NCBI GenBank assembly: GCA_943330705.2
Contig: CALQIT020000018.1
Coordinates: 1 to 41,064 of the forward strand
Direction: 5' to 3'
Origin: Streptomyces griseus
GTDB lineage: Bacteria > Bdellovibrionota > Bdellovibrionia > Bdellovibrionales > Bdellovibrionaceae
Length of the DNA: 41,064 bases
The position numbers and the translations under genes were made by a program. Under the pieces are notes generated by a model. That model worked only from the letters and a program-made list of their open reading frames with translations, did no database searches and was not told the DNA's origin. Of the stretch, positions 1-7,576 are shown piece after piece (position 1 is the first letter of the stretch; each line of letters starts with the position of its first letter).

Positions 1-1
1 C

Positions 2-1198
2 TGGATCGATGCCAATCCAAATACTCCGGTGGGCGCCCATGCTTCGGTGATCTACGGTTGGTATACTGGTTTGGTCTATTTGACCCCTTTGATTGGCGGA
101 TATATTGCCGACCGCTATTGGGGGCAACGGAAAACTGTATTTGTTGGTGGAATTTTAATGGCCATCGGCCATTTTATTATGGCTGCCGAGAATATGTTTT
201 TCGTGGCACTGCTGTTTTTAATTATCGGAAACGGAGCCTTCAAACCAAATATTTCCACTCAAGTGGGTCGTCTTTATGAGCCCGGTGATTCTCGACGGGA
301 TGGGGCCTTTACAATCTTTTACATGGGAATTAACTTGGGGGCTTTCCTCTGCAATTTGGTTTGCGGAACTTTAGCTGCAACCGTTGGCTGGCACTATGGC
401 TTTGGTGCCGCTGGCATCGGGATGTGTTTGGGGCTGGTGGTTTATACGCTAGGACAGAAGTATTTGCCGAAAGAGACCGTTGGTAGTTCAGTTCAGAAAG
501 ATGGAACTGCTGCCGAAGCTAAGAAAACACAACGCGAACCTCTCAATTCCACGGAAAAAACTCAAGTCTGGGCCCTGGTTGCCCTTTGCCTTTTAAATGT
601 TGTGTTCTGGGCCGTTTACGAACAGCAAGGGAATACAATGCAAACCTGGGCTGCCGAGCAAACAATATGGCCAATTATTTTTGGCTTTCAAATTCCGGCA
701 ACTTGGTTTCAGTCATTCAATCCGTTTTTCATCTTTATGTTGGCTCCGCTATTGGATATGTTTTGGATATCGCAGGCAAAGAAGAATAAAGAGCCCACCA
801 GTGTTGGCAAGATGGCCATTGGCGCAATCGTGCTGGGTTTATCCTTTATCGTGATGGTCGTCGGTGTTCAGGTCATGGGCGGCGAAAGGGGAAGTTGGTT
901 TTGGCCGGTCTTTTGTACTTTGTTATTAACGGTCGGAGAACTCTATCTTTCACCGGTTGGTCTTTCGCTCGTGACTAAAGTTTCGCCGGCGCGAATTGTC
1001 TCATTGATGATGGGCATGTGGTTGGCATCTAGTTTTGTCGGCAATGTTCTTTCGGGCTACATCGGCCTGCTTTATGAAAAACGTATCCTTACGGCTTCAG
1101 AATTTTTCGCATTCCTAACGGTTCTTGGTGTGTCGACGGGGCTTGCGATTTGGGCTTTTTCAAAACCGTTAAAAAAGGCGATGGGCGCAGTTCATTAA
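2..1198 (+). CDS. POT-family proton-coupled peptide transporter, 5' truncated by window edge
   Basis: Inner-membrane proton-dependent di/tripeptide symporter of the POT/PTR2 branch of the major facilitator superfamily. The reading frame is open back to the first bases, so the true start lies outside the window and a GTG at 29 is internal. Family marks seen: GGYIADRYWGQRKT in the first visible loop, and the PTR2 signature FYMGINLGAF about 100 residues in. A polar loop of about 35 residues (KETVGSS to STEKTQ) separates the two halves, and there are many hydrophobic segments up to the C-terminus. About 400 residues are visible against the usual 450-550, so roughly one to two helices with the ExxERFxxYG motif are missing. 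Peptide uptake would suit a predator feeding on prey protein, but that is inference. Confidence 0.9.
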   Translation, partial: WIDANPNTPVGAHASVIYGWYTGLVYLTPLIGGYIADRYWGQRKTVFVGGILMAIGHFIMAAENMFFVALLFLIIGNGAFKPNISTQVGRLYEPGDSRRDGAFTIFYMGINLGAFLCNLVCGTLAATVGWHYGFGAAGIGMCLGLVVYTLGQKYLPKETVGSSVQKDGTAAEAKKTQREPLNSTEKTQVWALVALCLLNVVFWAVYEQQGNTMQTWAAEQTIWPIIFGFQIPATWFQSFNPFFIFMLAPLLDMFWISQAKKNKEPTSVGKMAIGAIVLGLSFIVMVVGVQVMGGERGSWFWPVFCTLLLTVGELYLSPVGLSLVTKVSPARIVSLMMGMWLASSFVGNVLSGYIGLLYEKRILTASEFFAFLTVLGVSTGLAIWAFSKPLKKAMGAVH

Positions 1199-1231
1199 TC
1201 TTAAGAATTCTTGATAGGACGGTTTTGCGAC

Positions 1232-1630
1232 ATGGGAAAAATTAAAAAATATGTAAATATTTTGGCCGTCATGGCTATTCTGTTGTTGCTGGCAATTGGT
1301 CTTGTCAGTAACTACAGCTATATTTTTTCACGCCATGTGGTTGGAGTGGTTGAAAATGTTGAACGCATCAATCTCAATGTTTCCTTGCTGCAAGGCGGGG
1401 TCGAGGCCAACGAAAAGCTCAATCGTGAGCTTTTTTCTTTTGCCGTTGCGATCAAAGAAGCCAGCGGGGAAATTGTGACAGCCTCGGCTGAGGACCGCCA
1501 GTGGGCTGTCGTAAAGCCCGGCCAGTGTGCGGAATCGATATATTATCCCTATCCACCGTGGGATCTTAAAAAATCGGGAACCTTTTACGGGGCGCGATTG
1601 CTAAAGCTTTCGGACTGTAACCCAAAATAG
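1232..1630 (+). CDS. small membrane-anchored hypothetical protein
   Basis: Unrecognised protein of about 132 residues. A basic N-terminus (MGKIKKYV) is followed by one strongly hydrophobic segment at about residues 9-28, then a polar domain with two cysteines (GQCAES and SDCNPK), compatible with a disulphide in the periplasm. I chose the ATG because AGGACGG lies about 10 bases upstream; a TTG 21 bases earlier is the alternative and gives 139 residues. It follows the transporter by about 30 bases on the same strand and may be co-transcribed with it. A hairpin follows the stop. No family can be named. Confidence 0.6.
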   Translation: MGKIKKYVNILAVMAILLLLAIGLVSNYSYIFSRHVVGVVENVERINLNVSLLQGGVEANEKLNRELFSFAVAIKEASGEIVTASAEDRQWAVVKPGQCAESIYYPYPPWDLKKSGTFYGARLLKLSDCNPK

Positions 1631-1638
1631 GACATCAA

Positions 1639-1679
1639 ATTGGGTAAGGTTGGTGAAAACCCTAACCTTTTTACCCAAT
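1639..1679 (+). terminator. imperfect hairpin, probable transcription terminator
   Basis: Arms ATTGGGTAAGGTT and AACCTTTTTACCCAAT pair with a three-base bulge around a 12-base loop. It lies just after the stop of the small membrane protein and before the helicase gene. There is no clean U-tract, so it could instead be a processing or regulatory structure. Confidence 0.5.
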
Positions 1680-1752
1680 CTTAAGCTTACTTGGACTTTT
1701 CCTCATAGTTCTGCGAGATTGCCGGTTTCCTATCTCGAAAGGACCCTTCCTA

Positions 1753-3582
1753 ATGTCGACTGATTCTATTTTTTCTACGTGGGGGCTATCTGAAGAAGTC
1801 CTAAAGGCCGTAACGGATTTAGGCTTCAAAGAGCCAACTCCTGTGCAAGTTGCCTGTGTTCCATTTCTTTTAAAAAATGATAGTGATCTTCTAGCCCTAG
1901 CAAGAACTGGAACGGGTAAAACCGCAGCCTTTGGCCTGCCTTTGGTTGAAAAGCTAGTTAACGAACCAAAGATTCAGGCTTTGGTGTTGGCTCCGACTCG
2001 TGAGTTAGCAACTCAAGTTGCCCAGCATTTGCAAGTTTACGGCAAAGGCAAAGGCCTGAAGGTCGCTACCGTCCTTGGCGGCGAGTCCTACCATAAGCAA
2101 CAAAAAGCATTGCGCGACGGTGCACAGATCGTAGTTAGTACGCCTGGTCGTTTGATTGATTTGATGGATCAAAAAATTATTTCATTAAATACGGTTCGTT
2201 ATCTCATCCTAGACGAAGCTGATGAAATGCTGTCTTTTGGTTTTCAAGAAGCCCTCGAGACAATTTGGGAGCAAATGAAGGGCCGTGAAGTCAACACTTG
2301 GCTGTTTTCAGCAACCATGAGCGACTCGATCCGCCGCTTAACCAGCAAGTATTTGAAAACTCCGCATCAAGTGAATTTGAATTCCACAGGACCGTCGATT
2401 CAGGTCGAATCCTTTGCTGCTGTCGTTTTTGAAGAAGACAAAGAAAACGCGCTTTCATTGCTGATCAAAAGCGAGCCCGAGTTTTACGGAATTATTTTTG
2501 CCCAGACAAAAAAACAAGTCGGCGAAATGGAAATCCGACTGCGCTCTTTGGGTTTAAAGGTCGACAGCTTGCATGGTGATAAAGTCCAAGCAGATCGCAC
2601 CCGAGTAATCACGCGGATGAAAAAGAAAGAAGTCCAAATCTTGGTGGCAACCGACGTTGCCGCACGCGGTTTGGATATTGAAGACCTTACTCATGTTGTG
2701 AATTTCGAAATCCCTTGGGATGTTGAAACCTATACTCATCGCATTGGCCGAACAGCTCGGGCCGGTAAAAAGGGAATCGTTTGGACCCTGGTTAAACCGA
2801 AAGAAGCGGCTCGGTTGCGAAAATTCGAACGGGCTTTAAAGTTTCAATTTAAAAACCTTGAGATCCCAACTGTACAAAGCGTACGCCAGGGTGAAATTCT
2901 CGAGTGGTATAAGCAAGTGGCAAAAGCTGAAGTTGCAGAAAAAGATGTGGCTGATTTTGCTAAACTATTCGGTAAGCTTGAGGCAGATGGTGCCGTCGTG
3001 CCAGGATCAGAAGCTCAGGAATGGCTTCTGAAAGTTATGAAATTTATGAAAGTGGCCGGCGAGGTCAATTACAAGCAGCCACGTAACCTGCAGCTGAGAA
3101 TAGAGTCCAGTGACTCTGATCGTGGTCCACGTCAGTCAGATCGTGATGATTACCCAAGACGTAGCAGCAGCCGTGGCGGAGATCGCGATGCCGGTGGTTT
3201 TGGTGGTCGTCGTCCGTTTCGTCGCGATGAAGGCGGCTATCGCCGAACTGAAGGCGAAGCTCCACGCCGAATTGACGGTGGATATCGCCGTGCTGACAGC
3301 GAAGCCCCCCGCAAGGCGGCAGTGGATTCCCAGCCCGTTACTCAGCCCGAGATGACCCCGCGAAAGCCTGCGGCAACCTCTTCCTGGGATCGCCCAGCCC
3401 CGGCAGCTCGTCGTGGCGGAGACCGCCCCGTGGTCAGTCGTGATGGCGGCCGCGCCCCCTTGAGAAAAGCCGGAGCTCGAACCAGTTCGGGTGAGCGTCC
3501 TGCACGACCAGACAACCGGGAACTTGTTCGCGAGATTCGCGGAAAAAAGGGTAGCGAGCGACGGAGTTCTGAAAATACATAA
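1753..3582 (+). CDS. DEAD-box ATP-dependent RNA helicase with arginine/glycine-rich tail
   Basis: ATP-dependent RNA helicase of the DeaD/CsdA-RhlE type, acting in RNA remodelling, ribosome assembly or decay. Motifs in order: Q motif FKEPTPVQ (25-32), motif I ARTGTGKT (50-57), PTRELA (81-86), TPGR (130-133), DEAD (154-157), SAT (186-188), HGDK (274-277), ATDVAARGLD (299-308), HRIGRTARAG (329-338). A helical region follows to about residue 450. The last 160 residues are low-complexity with repeats such as GGYRRTEGEAPRR and GGYRRADSEAPRK, a typical unstructured RNA-binding tail. Length 609 is close to E. coli DeaD (629). RBS AAAGGA lies about 10 bases before the ATG. The tail resembles DeaD but the DeaD C-terminal fold cannot be assigned by eye, so I give no symbol. 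Confidence 0.93.
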   Translation: MSTDSIFSTWGLSEEVLKAVTDLGFKEPTPVQVACVPFLLKNDSDLLALARTGTGKTAAFGLPLVEKLVNEPKIQALVLAPTRELATQVAQHLQVYGKGKGLKVATVLGGESYHKQQKALRDGAQIVVSTPGRLIDLMDQKIISLNTVRYLILDEADEMLSFGFQEALETIWEQMKGREVNTWLFSATMSDSIRRLTSKYLKTPHQVNLNSTGPSIQVESFAAVVFEEDKENALSLLIKSEPEFYGIIFAQTKKQVGEMEIRLRSLGLKVDSLHGDKVQADRTRVITRMKKKEVQILVATDVAARGLDIEDLTHVVNFEIPWDVETYTHRIGRTARAGKKGIVWTLVKPKEAARLRKFERALKFQFKNLEIPTVQSVRQGEILEWYKQVAKAEVAEKDVADFAKLFGKLEADGAVVPGSEAQEWLLKVMKFMKVAGEVNYKQPRNLQLRIESSDSDRGPRQSDRDDYPRRSSSRGGDRDAGGFGGRRPFRRDEGGYRRTEGEAPRRIDGGYRRADSEAPRKAAVDSQPVTQPEMTPRKPAATSSWDRPAPAARRGGDRPVVSRDGGRAPLRKAGARTSSGERPARPDNRELVREIRGKKGSERRSSENT

Positions 3583-3805
3583 TCAGAATTCTGAAGATAT
3601 ATTGTCAGGTCACAAGACCTTATGACCGGCTTGCTGGCAGCGATCGAAAGCTAGTGAGCAAAAGTCGGCAAGCGAGAAATGCGACCTTTCGTATTTGGTA
3701 TGGGAAGGTTGCGCAACTGATCCAGAGTTACCGAACTTAATTCCCTGATCTGACTACAAGCTGACATTGGACTGAGATAGTCTTCCTTGGCGCTGTCTTT
3801 GCCTT

Positions 3806-4405
3806 TTAAGGCTGTACGGGCTGCTGGCGCTGCAAAACATAGCGGTCTCGGCATTTGCCCCATCGGCCACAACCGAAAACACCAAGGTTCCATTTACAGC
3901 AGCTATAGCTCAGGGTGATCTTTAGTTTGTCGGGGTCAATTAAGCTGAGAACGACTTTTGTCTTGTCGCCATCACTGTCTTCACTTACGGAAAACGAAGA
4001 TCCGCGCTGCAGAGCTGGGACATAGCCCGACAGGGAAATCCAGTGTGACTTGAAGCTCATTAGGTTCTCCCCGGCTTGGTTGGGCACGAGGACTTCGGCA
4101 CGAGACTTAAGTCCAGTTCCGAACGACATATTGATAGAAATTTTTTGAAAAGTTCCATCCATATTTTTAATCGTCGCGAGGGGATCAAAATGAACCTCAG
4201 CTTTTCCAGGAAGTTCGCCATGGGATGTTTTTTTAAGAAATTCTGATTTCGCAGTTAAGTTGTAGGTTCCAGCAATTCGAGTGAAGTCAAAATTTTGTAC
4301 CGCAAAAGTCTGCGCAGAAAAAATCAAAATCCCTTGTATTAACAAAACCGCTAAAATTGATGTGGCGGCTGGGCTGAAATAGCTTTTTTTTGTGGGACTG
4401 GACAT
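3806..4405 (-). CDS. secreted hypothetical protein
   Basis: A 199-residue protein with an N-terminal signal sequence (basic start, hydrophobic stretch at about 13-32, likely cleavage after AQTFA). The mature part is beta-rich with no family I recognise. The C-terminal end is cysteine-rich (YSCCKWNLGVFGCGRWGKC). AGGAG five bases before the ATG supports the start. An overlapping frame runs on past its stop, so a late frameshift is possible, but nothing proves it. The 220 bases between its stop and the helicase hold only short dyads (TCAGAATTCTGA at the helicase stop, and AGGTC-ACAA-GACCT). Confidence 0.6.
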   Translation of the reverse strand: MSSPTKKSYFSPAATSILAVLLIQGILIFSAQTFAVQNFDFTRIAGTYNLTAKSEFLKKTSHGELPGKAEVHFDPLATIKNMDGTFQKISINMSFGTGLKSRAEVLVPNQAGENLMSFKSHWISLSGYVPALQRGSSFSVSEDSDGDKTKVVLSLIDPDKLKITLSYSCCKWNLGVFGCGRWGKCRDRYVLQRQQPVQP

Positions 4406-4547
4406 AATGGCTCCTGGGCATTTAGTACCCCGTTGTCTTAGCAGAAGAGGGTGGGGAAGACTCGGTAAATTTTGACAATGTAAAACCTTCCGGGTCCAAG
4501 GGAAGCCTTAGCATCGTAGTGGCCGAGCATGCTTCTTCTTATCCGAC

Positions 4548-4576
4548 TTGACAAAAGTGGCTGATATTGATGAATT
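4548..4576 (+). promoter_or_regulatory. sigma-70-type promoter of tRNA-Leu
   Basis: A perfect -35 box TTGACA and a weaker -10 box TGAATT are separated by 17 bases. The predicted start lies about 12 bases before the mature tRNA 5' end, a usual distance for a short leader. Confidence 0.55.
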
Positions 4577-4594
4577 GTCGTCAATTCAAGCATC

Positions 4595-4681
4595 GCCCGG
4601 ATGGTGGAATTGGTAGACACGCAGGTCTCAGAAGCCTGTGCGCGAAAGCGCGTGGAAGTTCAAGTCTTCTTTCGGGCACCA
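4595..4681 (+). tRNA. tRNA-Leu (anticodon CAG)
   Basis: 87-base class II tRNA. Acceptor strands GCCCGGA and TTCGGGC pair with one G-T. The D region contains GGAATTGGTAGACAC. The anticodon stem CAGGT/GCCTG encloses the loop CTCAGAA, giving anticodon CAG, which reads CUG. The long variable arm GCGC-GAAA-GCGC is typical of leucine tRNA. The T arm GGAAG-TTCAAGT-CTTCT is followed by discriminator A and an encoded CCA. It forms the left boundary of the accessory islet, and its 3' end begins a long direct repeat. Confidence 0.97.
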
Positions 4682-4872
4682 TCTGTCTTTTCAAGTATTT
4701 AGCTCTCTAACCCCAAGCAGCCGCTCGAACCAAAAAAGAAAAAGAAAAATAACAACTTAGAAAACCGCAGCCTAGCAGACTTGATATTTCAGTTTAATTT
4801 TTCAAGTCTGCCGAGCTGTTCAAGAAGATCTTTTTTCTGTTCATCAATGAGTTTTCGTAACCGCCCTCGACA
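4674..4872 (+). repeat. left direct repeat of the tRNA-Leu islet
   Basis: Begins in the 3' end of tRNA-Leu (GGGCACCA) and continues with TCTGTCTTTTCAAGTATTTA through the 3' half of the 72-residue gene. It is repeated in the same orientation 4278 bases downstream. The downstream copy lacks about 45 internal bases (an A-rich stretch). Together they bracket the islet and look like att-type or segmental-duplication boundaries. Confidence 0.75.
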
Positions 4873-5007
4873 GACTAGAACCAATTTCTCCCCCGTTTGG
4901 GCTCTCTGATCAAGTCTCATCAGTTCTTTGAAAAAATCGACAACTTCATAAAACTCTTGATCTGCTAGCCCAAGATCGTGATGGGATTTTAGTTTTTTAG
5001 TTTGCAT
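4789..5007 (-). CDS. small charged helical hypothetical protein
   Basis: A 72-residue protein, strongly charged and predicted helical, with a C-terminal leucine-rich stretch (DEQKKDLLEQLGRLEKLN) suited to a coiled coil. No signal or known motif. GAGGAAG lies upstream but rather far (about 14 bases) from the ATG. It is likely a real ancestral gene of this locus, because its 3' end is duplicated and decayed at the far end of the islet. Size and charge would suit an antitoxin or small regulator, but there is no evidence for either. Confidence 0.55.
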   Translation of the reverse strand: MQTKKLKSHHDLGLADQEFYEVVDFFKELMRLDQRAQTGEKLVLVCRGRLRKLIDEQKKDLLEQLGRLEKLN

Positions 5008-5139
5008 GAAAAGAAATGAGCTTCCTCTTTCAAAAAAGTACAGTTTATTTTAGCAGCTCAGCTAATTTTGAAGGACTGCATTTTAAGACACTCTTTAACG
5101 ATTTAGCTTCGGTTGCTTAACAAGGGTTTTCTGGTCGGA

Positions 5140-5442
5140 TTAGACTTTATTGAATTGATTCGAAATGCCAGTCCAAATAGTTGCTTTGGAAAGTTCCAAA
5201 GAAAACCCAAGCTCACTCTTAACCGCATCCACAATTTGTTCGAACCATTTTCTATAGGGCATATCTTCATCTTCGGCAGTAGAAGCATGAAAGTATTCTT
5301 CTTTCTTGTCCCAATAGATGGCCATCGCCGCACGATAAACGAATTCAAACGATTCTTTATTTTTTAGCGAAGTAACAACAGGCCTAATAAAAAGCCTTCC
5401 TTTTTTATCTATTCCAACTTCCAAAATCTGTATGACGTCCAT
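5140..5442 (-). CDS. hypothetical protein, about 100 residues
   Basis: Unrecognised soluble-looking acidic/basic protein containing GIDKKGRLFIRPVV, IYWDKKEEYFHAS and a C-terminal ATIWTGISNQFNKV. I chose the ATG; a TTG 69 bases upstream would add a hydrophobic leader (SLALVCWTIFFLFPIIA) that could be a signal peptide or an accident of purine-rich DNA. The gene is flanked by a decayed fragment upstream and lies among toxin-antitoxin modules, so a link to such systems is possible. No function can be named. Confidence 0.5.
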   Translation of the reverse strand: MDVIQILEVGIDKKGRLFIRPVVTSLKNKESFEFVYRAAMAIYWDKKEEYFHASTAEDEDMPYRKWFEQIVDAVKSELGFSLELSKATIWTGISNQFNKV

Positions 5443-5538
5443 ATTGGCAATGATAGGAAATAAGAAAAAGATTGTCCAGCAAACCAATGCCAATGACTTT
5501 AGTCGACACAAGAAGGCCTGCTTTAAAAGGTGCGGCTT

Positions 5539-5622
5539 TTAGCCCGCCTTAACTTTCAAAGCTTTTTCAAGTTTTTCCAGCCGTCGCTCAAACGAATGAT
5601 CAAGACCCTCTTTAAGTTTAAT
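5539..5622 (-). pseudogene. short 3' remnant of a helical protein gene
   Basis: A 27-codon open stretch ends in a stop and reads as a charged heptad-like helix (FERRLEKLEKALKVKAG). It is preceded in frame by a stop and has no start codon. It looks like the tail of a lost gene, perhaps a former partner of the gene just downstream. Confidence 0.3.
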
Positions 5623-5674
5623 TTACATGAGGTTTGATAGCCGATCCCAGCTTATCGCGCGGTAGTTAAGCCCC

Positions 5675-5986
5675 TTAGCTCACCTTCAAAAAGTTAAACC
5701 CAAACTCAAAATGGGCTCCGCAAGCAGCAGCAATCCGAGCAAGTAGCGGAATGGATGGAACTCGTTTGTCAGTACCACCTTCGAGACGAGCAATCACACT
5801 TTGAGTTGTACCAATTAACTTGGCGAGTTCGGCTTGAGTCAGATCAGCCTTCATGCGAGCTGTTCGTACTGCATGAGCGATTTCTGTTTTGGATTTCTCT
5901 TCCTCAAAGTGAATACGAATTTCTCTATCTTTGAGAAGTTTCTGGAAAAATGGTTTCCCTGACTTATATGGTTTCTTATTTTTCAT
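5675..5986 (-). CDS. XRE-family antitoxin (HigA-like)
   Basis: 103-residue DNA-binding antitoxin. The helix-turn-helix spans about residues 42-80 (RTARMKADLTQAELAKLIGT, then QSVIARLEGG), with an N-terminal extension and a short hydrophobic C-terminus. It is translationally coupled to the upstream toxin gene by an ATGA overlap. Toxin-first order matches higBA-type modules. It should neutralise the toxin and repress the operon through the palindrome upstream. The HTH call is firm; the exact HigA subfamily is inferred. Confidence 0.85.
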   Translation of the reverse strand: MKNKKPYKSGKPFFQKLLKDREIRIHFEEEKSKTEIAHAVRTARMKADLTQAELAKLIGTTQSVIARLEGGTDKRVPSIPLLARIAAACGAHFEFGFNFLKVS

Positions 5987-6318
5987 AATCCTAAAACCTC
6001 TTTCATTCTTTTTTCAGCGATTTCCAAATCACCTGTTGGAGTCTTCTGAGTTCTTTTCTTGAAGGCGTGCAGCCAAACCATTGTTTCTGACTCAACTACG
6101 ACATATGCAATTCGGTAACCCCCACTTGGAGAATTGAATTTCACTTCCCAAAGCTTTCCTCTTAACTGCCGAAATTGAACTCTAGGGCAACCAAGTCCAT
6201 ACTTCTCGATCCCATCAAAAACATCGGCAAAACGAGCTTGATCCGCTTTTGGTAGACCCTCGATAAAGTCTTCGATGGGGCTTCTTCCAGATACGGTTTC
6301 ATAAAAGCTAACTTTCAT
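5983..6318 (-). CDS. RelE/HigB-type toxin, phage Gp49-like family
   Basis: 111-residue mRNA-interferase-type toxin of the RelE superfamily (Gp49-like/DUF891, PF05973). Family features seen: an N-terminal SPIEDFIEGLP helix, FRQLRGKLWEVKFNSPSGGYRIAYVV in the central sheet, then WLHAFKKRTQKTP and a C-terminal helix with EIAEKRM. First gene of the pair, overlapping its antitoxin by four bases. The promoter and operator sit directly before the ATG and predict a message starting at or within one base of the start codon, so no ribosome-binding site is expected and none is seen. Confidence 0.87.
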   Translation of the reverse strand: MKVSFYETVSGRSPIEDFIEGLPKADQARFADVFDGIEKYGLGCPRVQFRQLRGKLWEVKFNSPSGGYRIAYVVVESETMVWLHAFKKRTQKTPTGDLEIAEKRMKEVLGL

Positions 6319-6324
6319 ACGCTT

Positions 6325-6353
6325 AGTATAGCCAATTGGCTATACTATATCAA
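6325..6353 (-). promoter_or_regulatory. promoter and operator of the higBA-like operon
   Basis: On the minus strand, TTGATA and TATACT are spaced 17 bases apart, a near-consensus sigma-70 promoter. A perfect 22-bp palindrome (half AGTATAGCCAA) covers the -10 box and most of the spacer at 6325-6346. A bound antitoxin dimer would block RNA polymerase, as in known TA autoregulation. The predicted start falls on the toxin ATG. Confidence 0.85.
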
Positions 6354-6382
6354 GTCTTATTACCTTAGCCGACTGTAATTTT

Positions 6383-6446
6383 GGAGAACAGATTGGAGAA
6401 CCATTTCTCAGGAGAACAAATAGAAATTAAGCACTTTATGTTCTCC
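6383..6446 (+). repeat. GGAGAAC half-site cluster, unit 1
   Basis: Three direct GGAGAAC copies (6383, 6395, 6411) and one inverted GTTCTCC (6440). The same heptamer clusters occur at two other points of the islet, always upstream of the CCA-ended motif. Probable protein-binding or recombination sites. Confidence 0.7.
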
Positions 6447-6481
6447 CCGAATTTAAAATTCATAATAATATCAAATACTTA

Positions 6482-6535
6482 ATTTTCGAAATCCACCGAA
6501 AGAACAGTTCGAAGATCGACCGCCAGGGGGCACCA
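6482..6535 (+). repeat. CCA-ended motif, copy B (unit 1)
   Basis: The core CAGTTCGAAGATCGACCG continues to GCCAGGGGGCACCA. About 54 bases match copy C at 7464-7518, including upstream GAAAGANCAG; the last 30 also match copy D. The end resembles a tRNA T arm, acceptor strand and CCA. Confidence 0.75.
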
Positions 6536-6660
6536 AATTTCGCCAAAGCGAAATTTGGCTGTTGGTTTGTCTCGGCCCCTTGGGGCCTACGAGGCGAATC
6601 GGCTCCGCCGCTGCGCCGGCCTTCGGCTCTTTCTTTGGTGATCTGTGGAAAGCAGTGTCC
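6533..6660 (+). other. GC-rich, hairpin-dense segment
   Basis: Starts with a perfect 11-bp stem and 4-base loop (CCAAATTTCGC-CAAA-GCGAAATTTGG) that overlaps the CCA end of unit 1. Next comes GGCCCC-TT-GGGGCC inside a CTCG/CGAG pair, then further GCCGG and CGGCC runs. Composition differs sharply from the AT-rich surroundings. No coding potential is convincing. It may be a structured RNA, a REP-like element or an imported fragment. Confidence 0.5.
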
Positions 6661-6720
6661 AGGCTCACGCGAACATACAGGCAGTTCAATTTAGACAATC
6701 TGAATCTCCTAAGGCAAGCT

Positions 6721-6734
6721 CTTGAAATTTCAAG
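6721..6734 (+). promoter_or_regulatory. 14-bp palindrome upstream of second TA module
   Basis: CTTGAAATTTCAAG is a perfect palindrome about 50 bases before the start codon of the next gene. It is a candidate operator for the XRE protein encoded by the second gene. No clear promoter boxes with standard spacing were found. Confidence 0.35.
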
Positions 6735-6784
6735 ATATTTAAGATTGCCAAATTTTAATTTTAAAATGTTGCTAAATTGTTCAA

Positions 6785-7075
6785 ATGAGTCGTCGAGAAT
6801 ATCAGGTCAATATTGTTATAAACGACCAGAGATTCAGTAAGTTGATTATTGATCCGCATTATCAGGAAAAGCACTCTGATTACATGACTGACGATCTCAT
6901 TTTGGAATTAGTGAAAACGCTTGATGGTGAAGAGCCTGAGTCTGAGCCTGAAGATCCGCCCTTCTCGTATTATACAAAGGATCGAATTAAGATCGGTGAG
7001 AAGTTTTACAAGCTCGTGTGGCTTTTTGAAGAAGATCAGATTTACGTTGGCGTGATTAACGCCTATCGGAGGTAG
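6785..7075 (+). CDS. putative toxin of a two-gene module
   Basis: 96-residue protein. It ends in a short sheet-like stretch, KFYKLVWLFEEDQIYVGVINAYRR, a pattern seen in small RelE/BrnT-like interferases; the middle is acidic (GEEPESEPEDPP). No ribosome-binding site precedes the ATG. It lies two bases before an XRE gene on the same strand, the classic toxin then HTH-antitoxin layout. The toxin role is inferred from context and size; the family cannot be named with certainty. Confidence 0.65.
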   Translation: MSRREYQVNIVINDQRFSKLIIDPHYQEKHSDYMTDDLILELVKTLDGEEPESEPEDPPFSYYTKDRIKIGEKFYKLVWLFEEDQIYVGVINAYRR

Positions 7076-7077
7076 CT

Positions 7078-7380
7078 ATGGGATTCCCAAGCAAAGCACA
7101 AATTGAAAAGGCGTTAAAGAAGCTTGAAAATATTGAAGGCACTTTAGCATTGAACCCAGATGCAACGGCAAGAGAACGTTTTCGCTGGGACCTTCACCAA
7201 AAGTTTTTGAAGTACAAACGGGTTCATAAAATTTCTCAGAAAGAACTTGCTGATCTTCTTGAAATTGACCCTGGCAAGGTCAGCAAAATTTTGCACCACC
7301 GCCTTGATGAGTTTTCAACAGATCGGTTGATCACTTTGTATGAAAAGCTCGATCCCAATGTGAAGCTGAAAGTTGGTTGA
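7078..7380 (+). CDS. XRE-family antitoxin-like regulator
   Basis: 100-residue protein with a helix-turn-helix at about residues 49-85 (YKRVHKISQKELADLLEIDP, then GKVSKILHHR), resembling the short XRE antitoxins of COG5606 type. The RBS GGAGGT overlaps the end of the preceding gene, so the two are probably coupled. It likely represses its own operon and neutralises the upstream product. The HTH assignment is firm, the antitoxin role inferred. Confidence 0.8.
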   Translation: MGFPSKAQIEKALKKLENIEGTLALNPDATARERFRWDLHQKFLKYKRVHKISQKELADLLEIDPGKVSKILHHRLDEFSTDRLITLYEKLDPNVKLKVG

Positions 7381-7422
7381 TAGCGACTAAGAAAAACTTG
7401 ACAACGCAAAGGATTGAGTCTG

Positions 7423-7459
7423 GGAGAACACTTCGCAACCGGTTCTCCAGTTGGAGAAC
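7423..7459 (+). repeat. GGAGAAC half-site cluster, unit 2
   Basis: GGAGAAC at 7423, inverted GTTCTCC at 7442, GGAGAAC at 7453. The last two form GGTTCTCC-AGTT-GGAGAACC. Same composition and orientation as the clusters at 6383 and 8833. Confidence 0.7.
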
Positions 7460-7463
7460 CGGT

Positions 7464-7518
7464 ATTTTTCAAAGTCTGCGGAAAGAGCAGTTCGAAGATC
7501 GACGGCTAGGGTGCACCA
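7464..7518 (+). repeat. CCA-ended motif, copy C (unit 2)
   Basis: The core CAGTTCGAAGATCGACGG continues to CTAGGGTGCACCA. It differs from copy B by a few substitutions in the last 31 bases and keeps upstream GAAAGAGCAG. Confidence 0.75.
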
Positions 7519-7576
7519 GTAATAGTTTCGCGAATAAAAATCATCGAAGAATCAATTAGTTAATACACCTGATGGA

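Noticed and set aside
3651-3893. 80-residue frame overlapping the end of the secreted protein gene
   Set aside because: No signal, RBS or family; possible frameshift of the upstream gene noted but not supported.
6383-6446. CRISPR array
   Set aside because: Repeats are 7 bases, irregular in spacing and orientation, with no cas genes.
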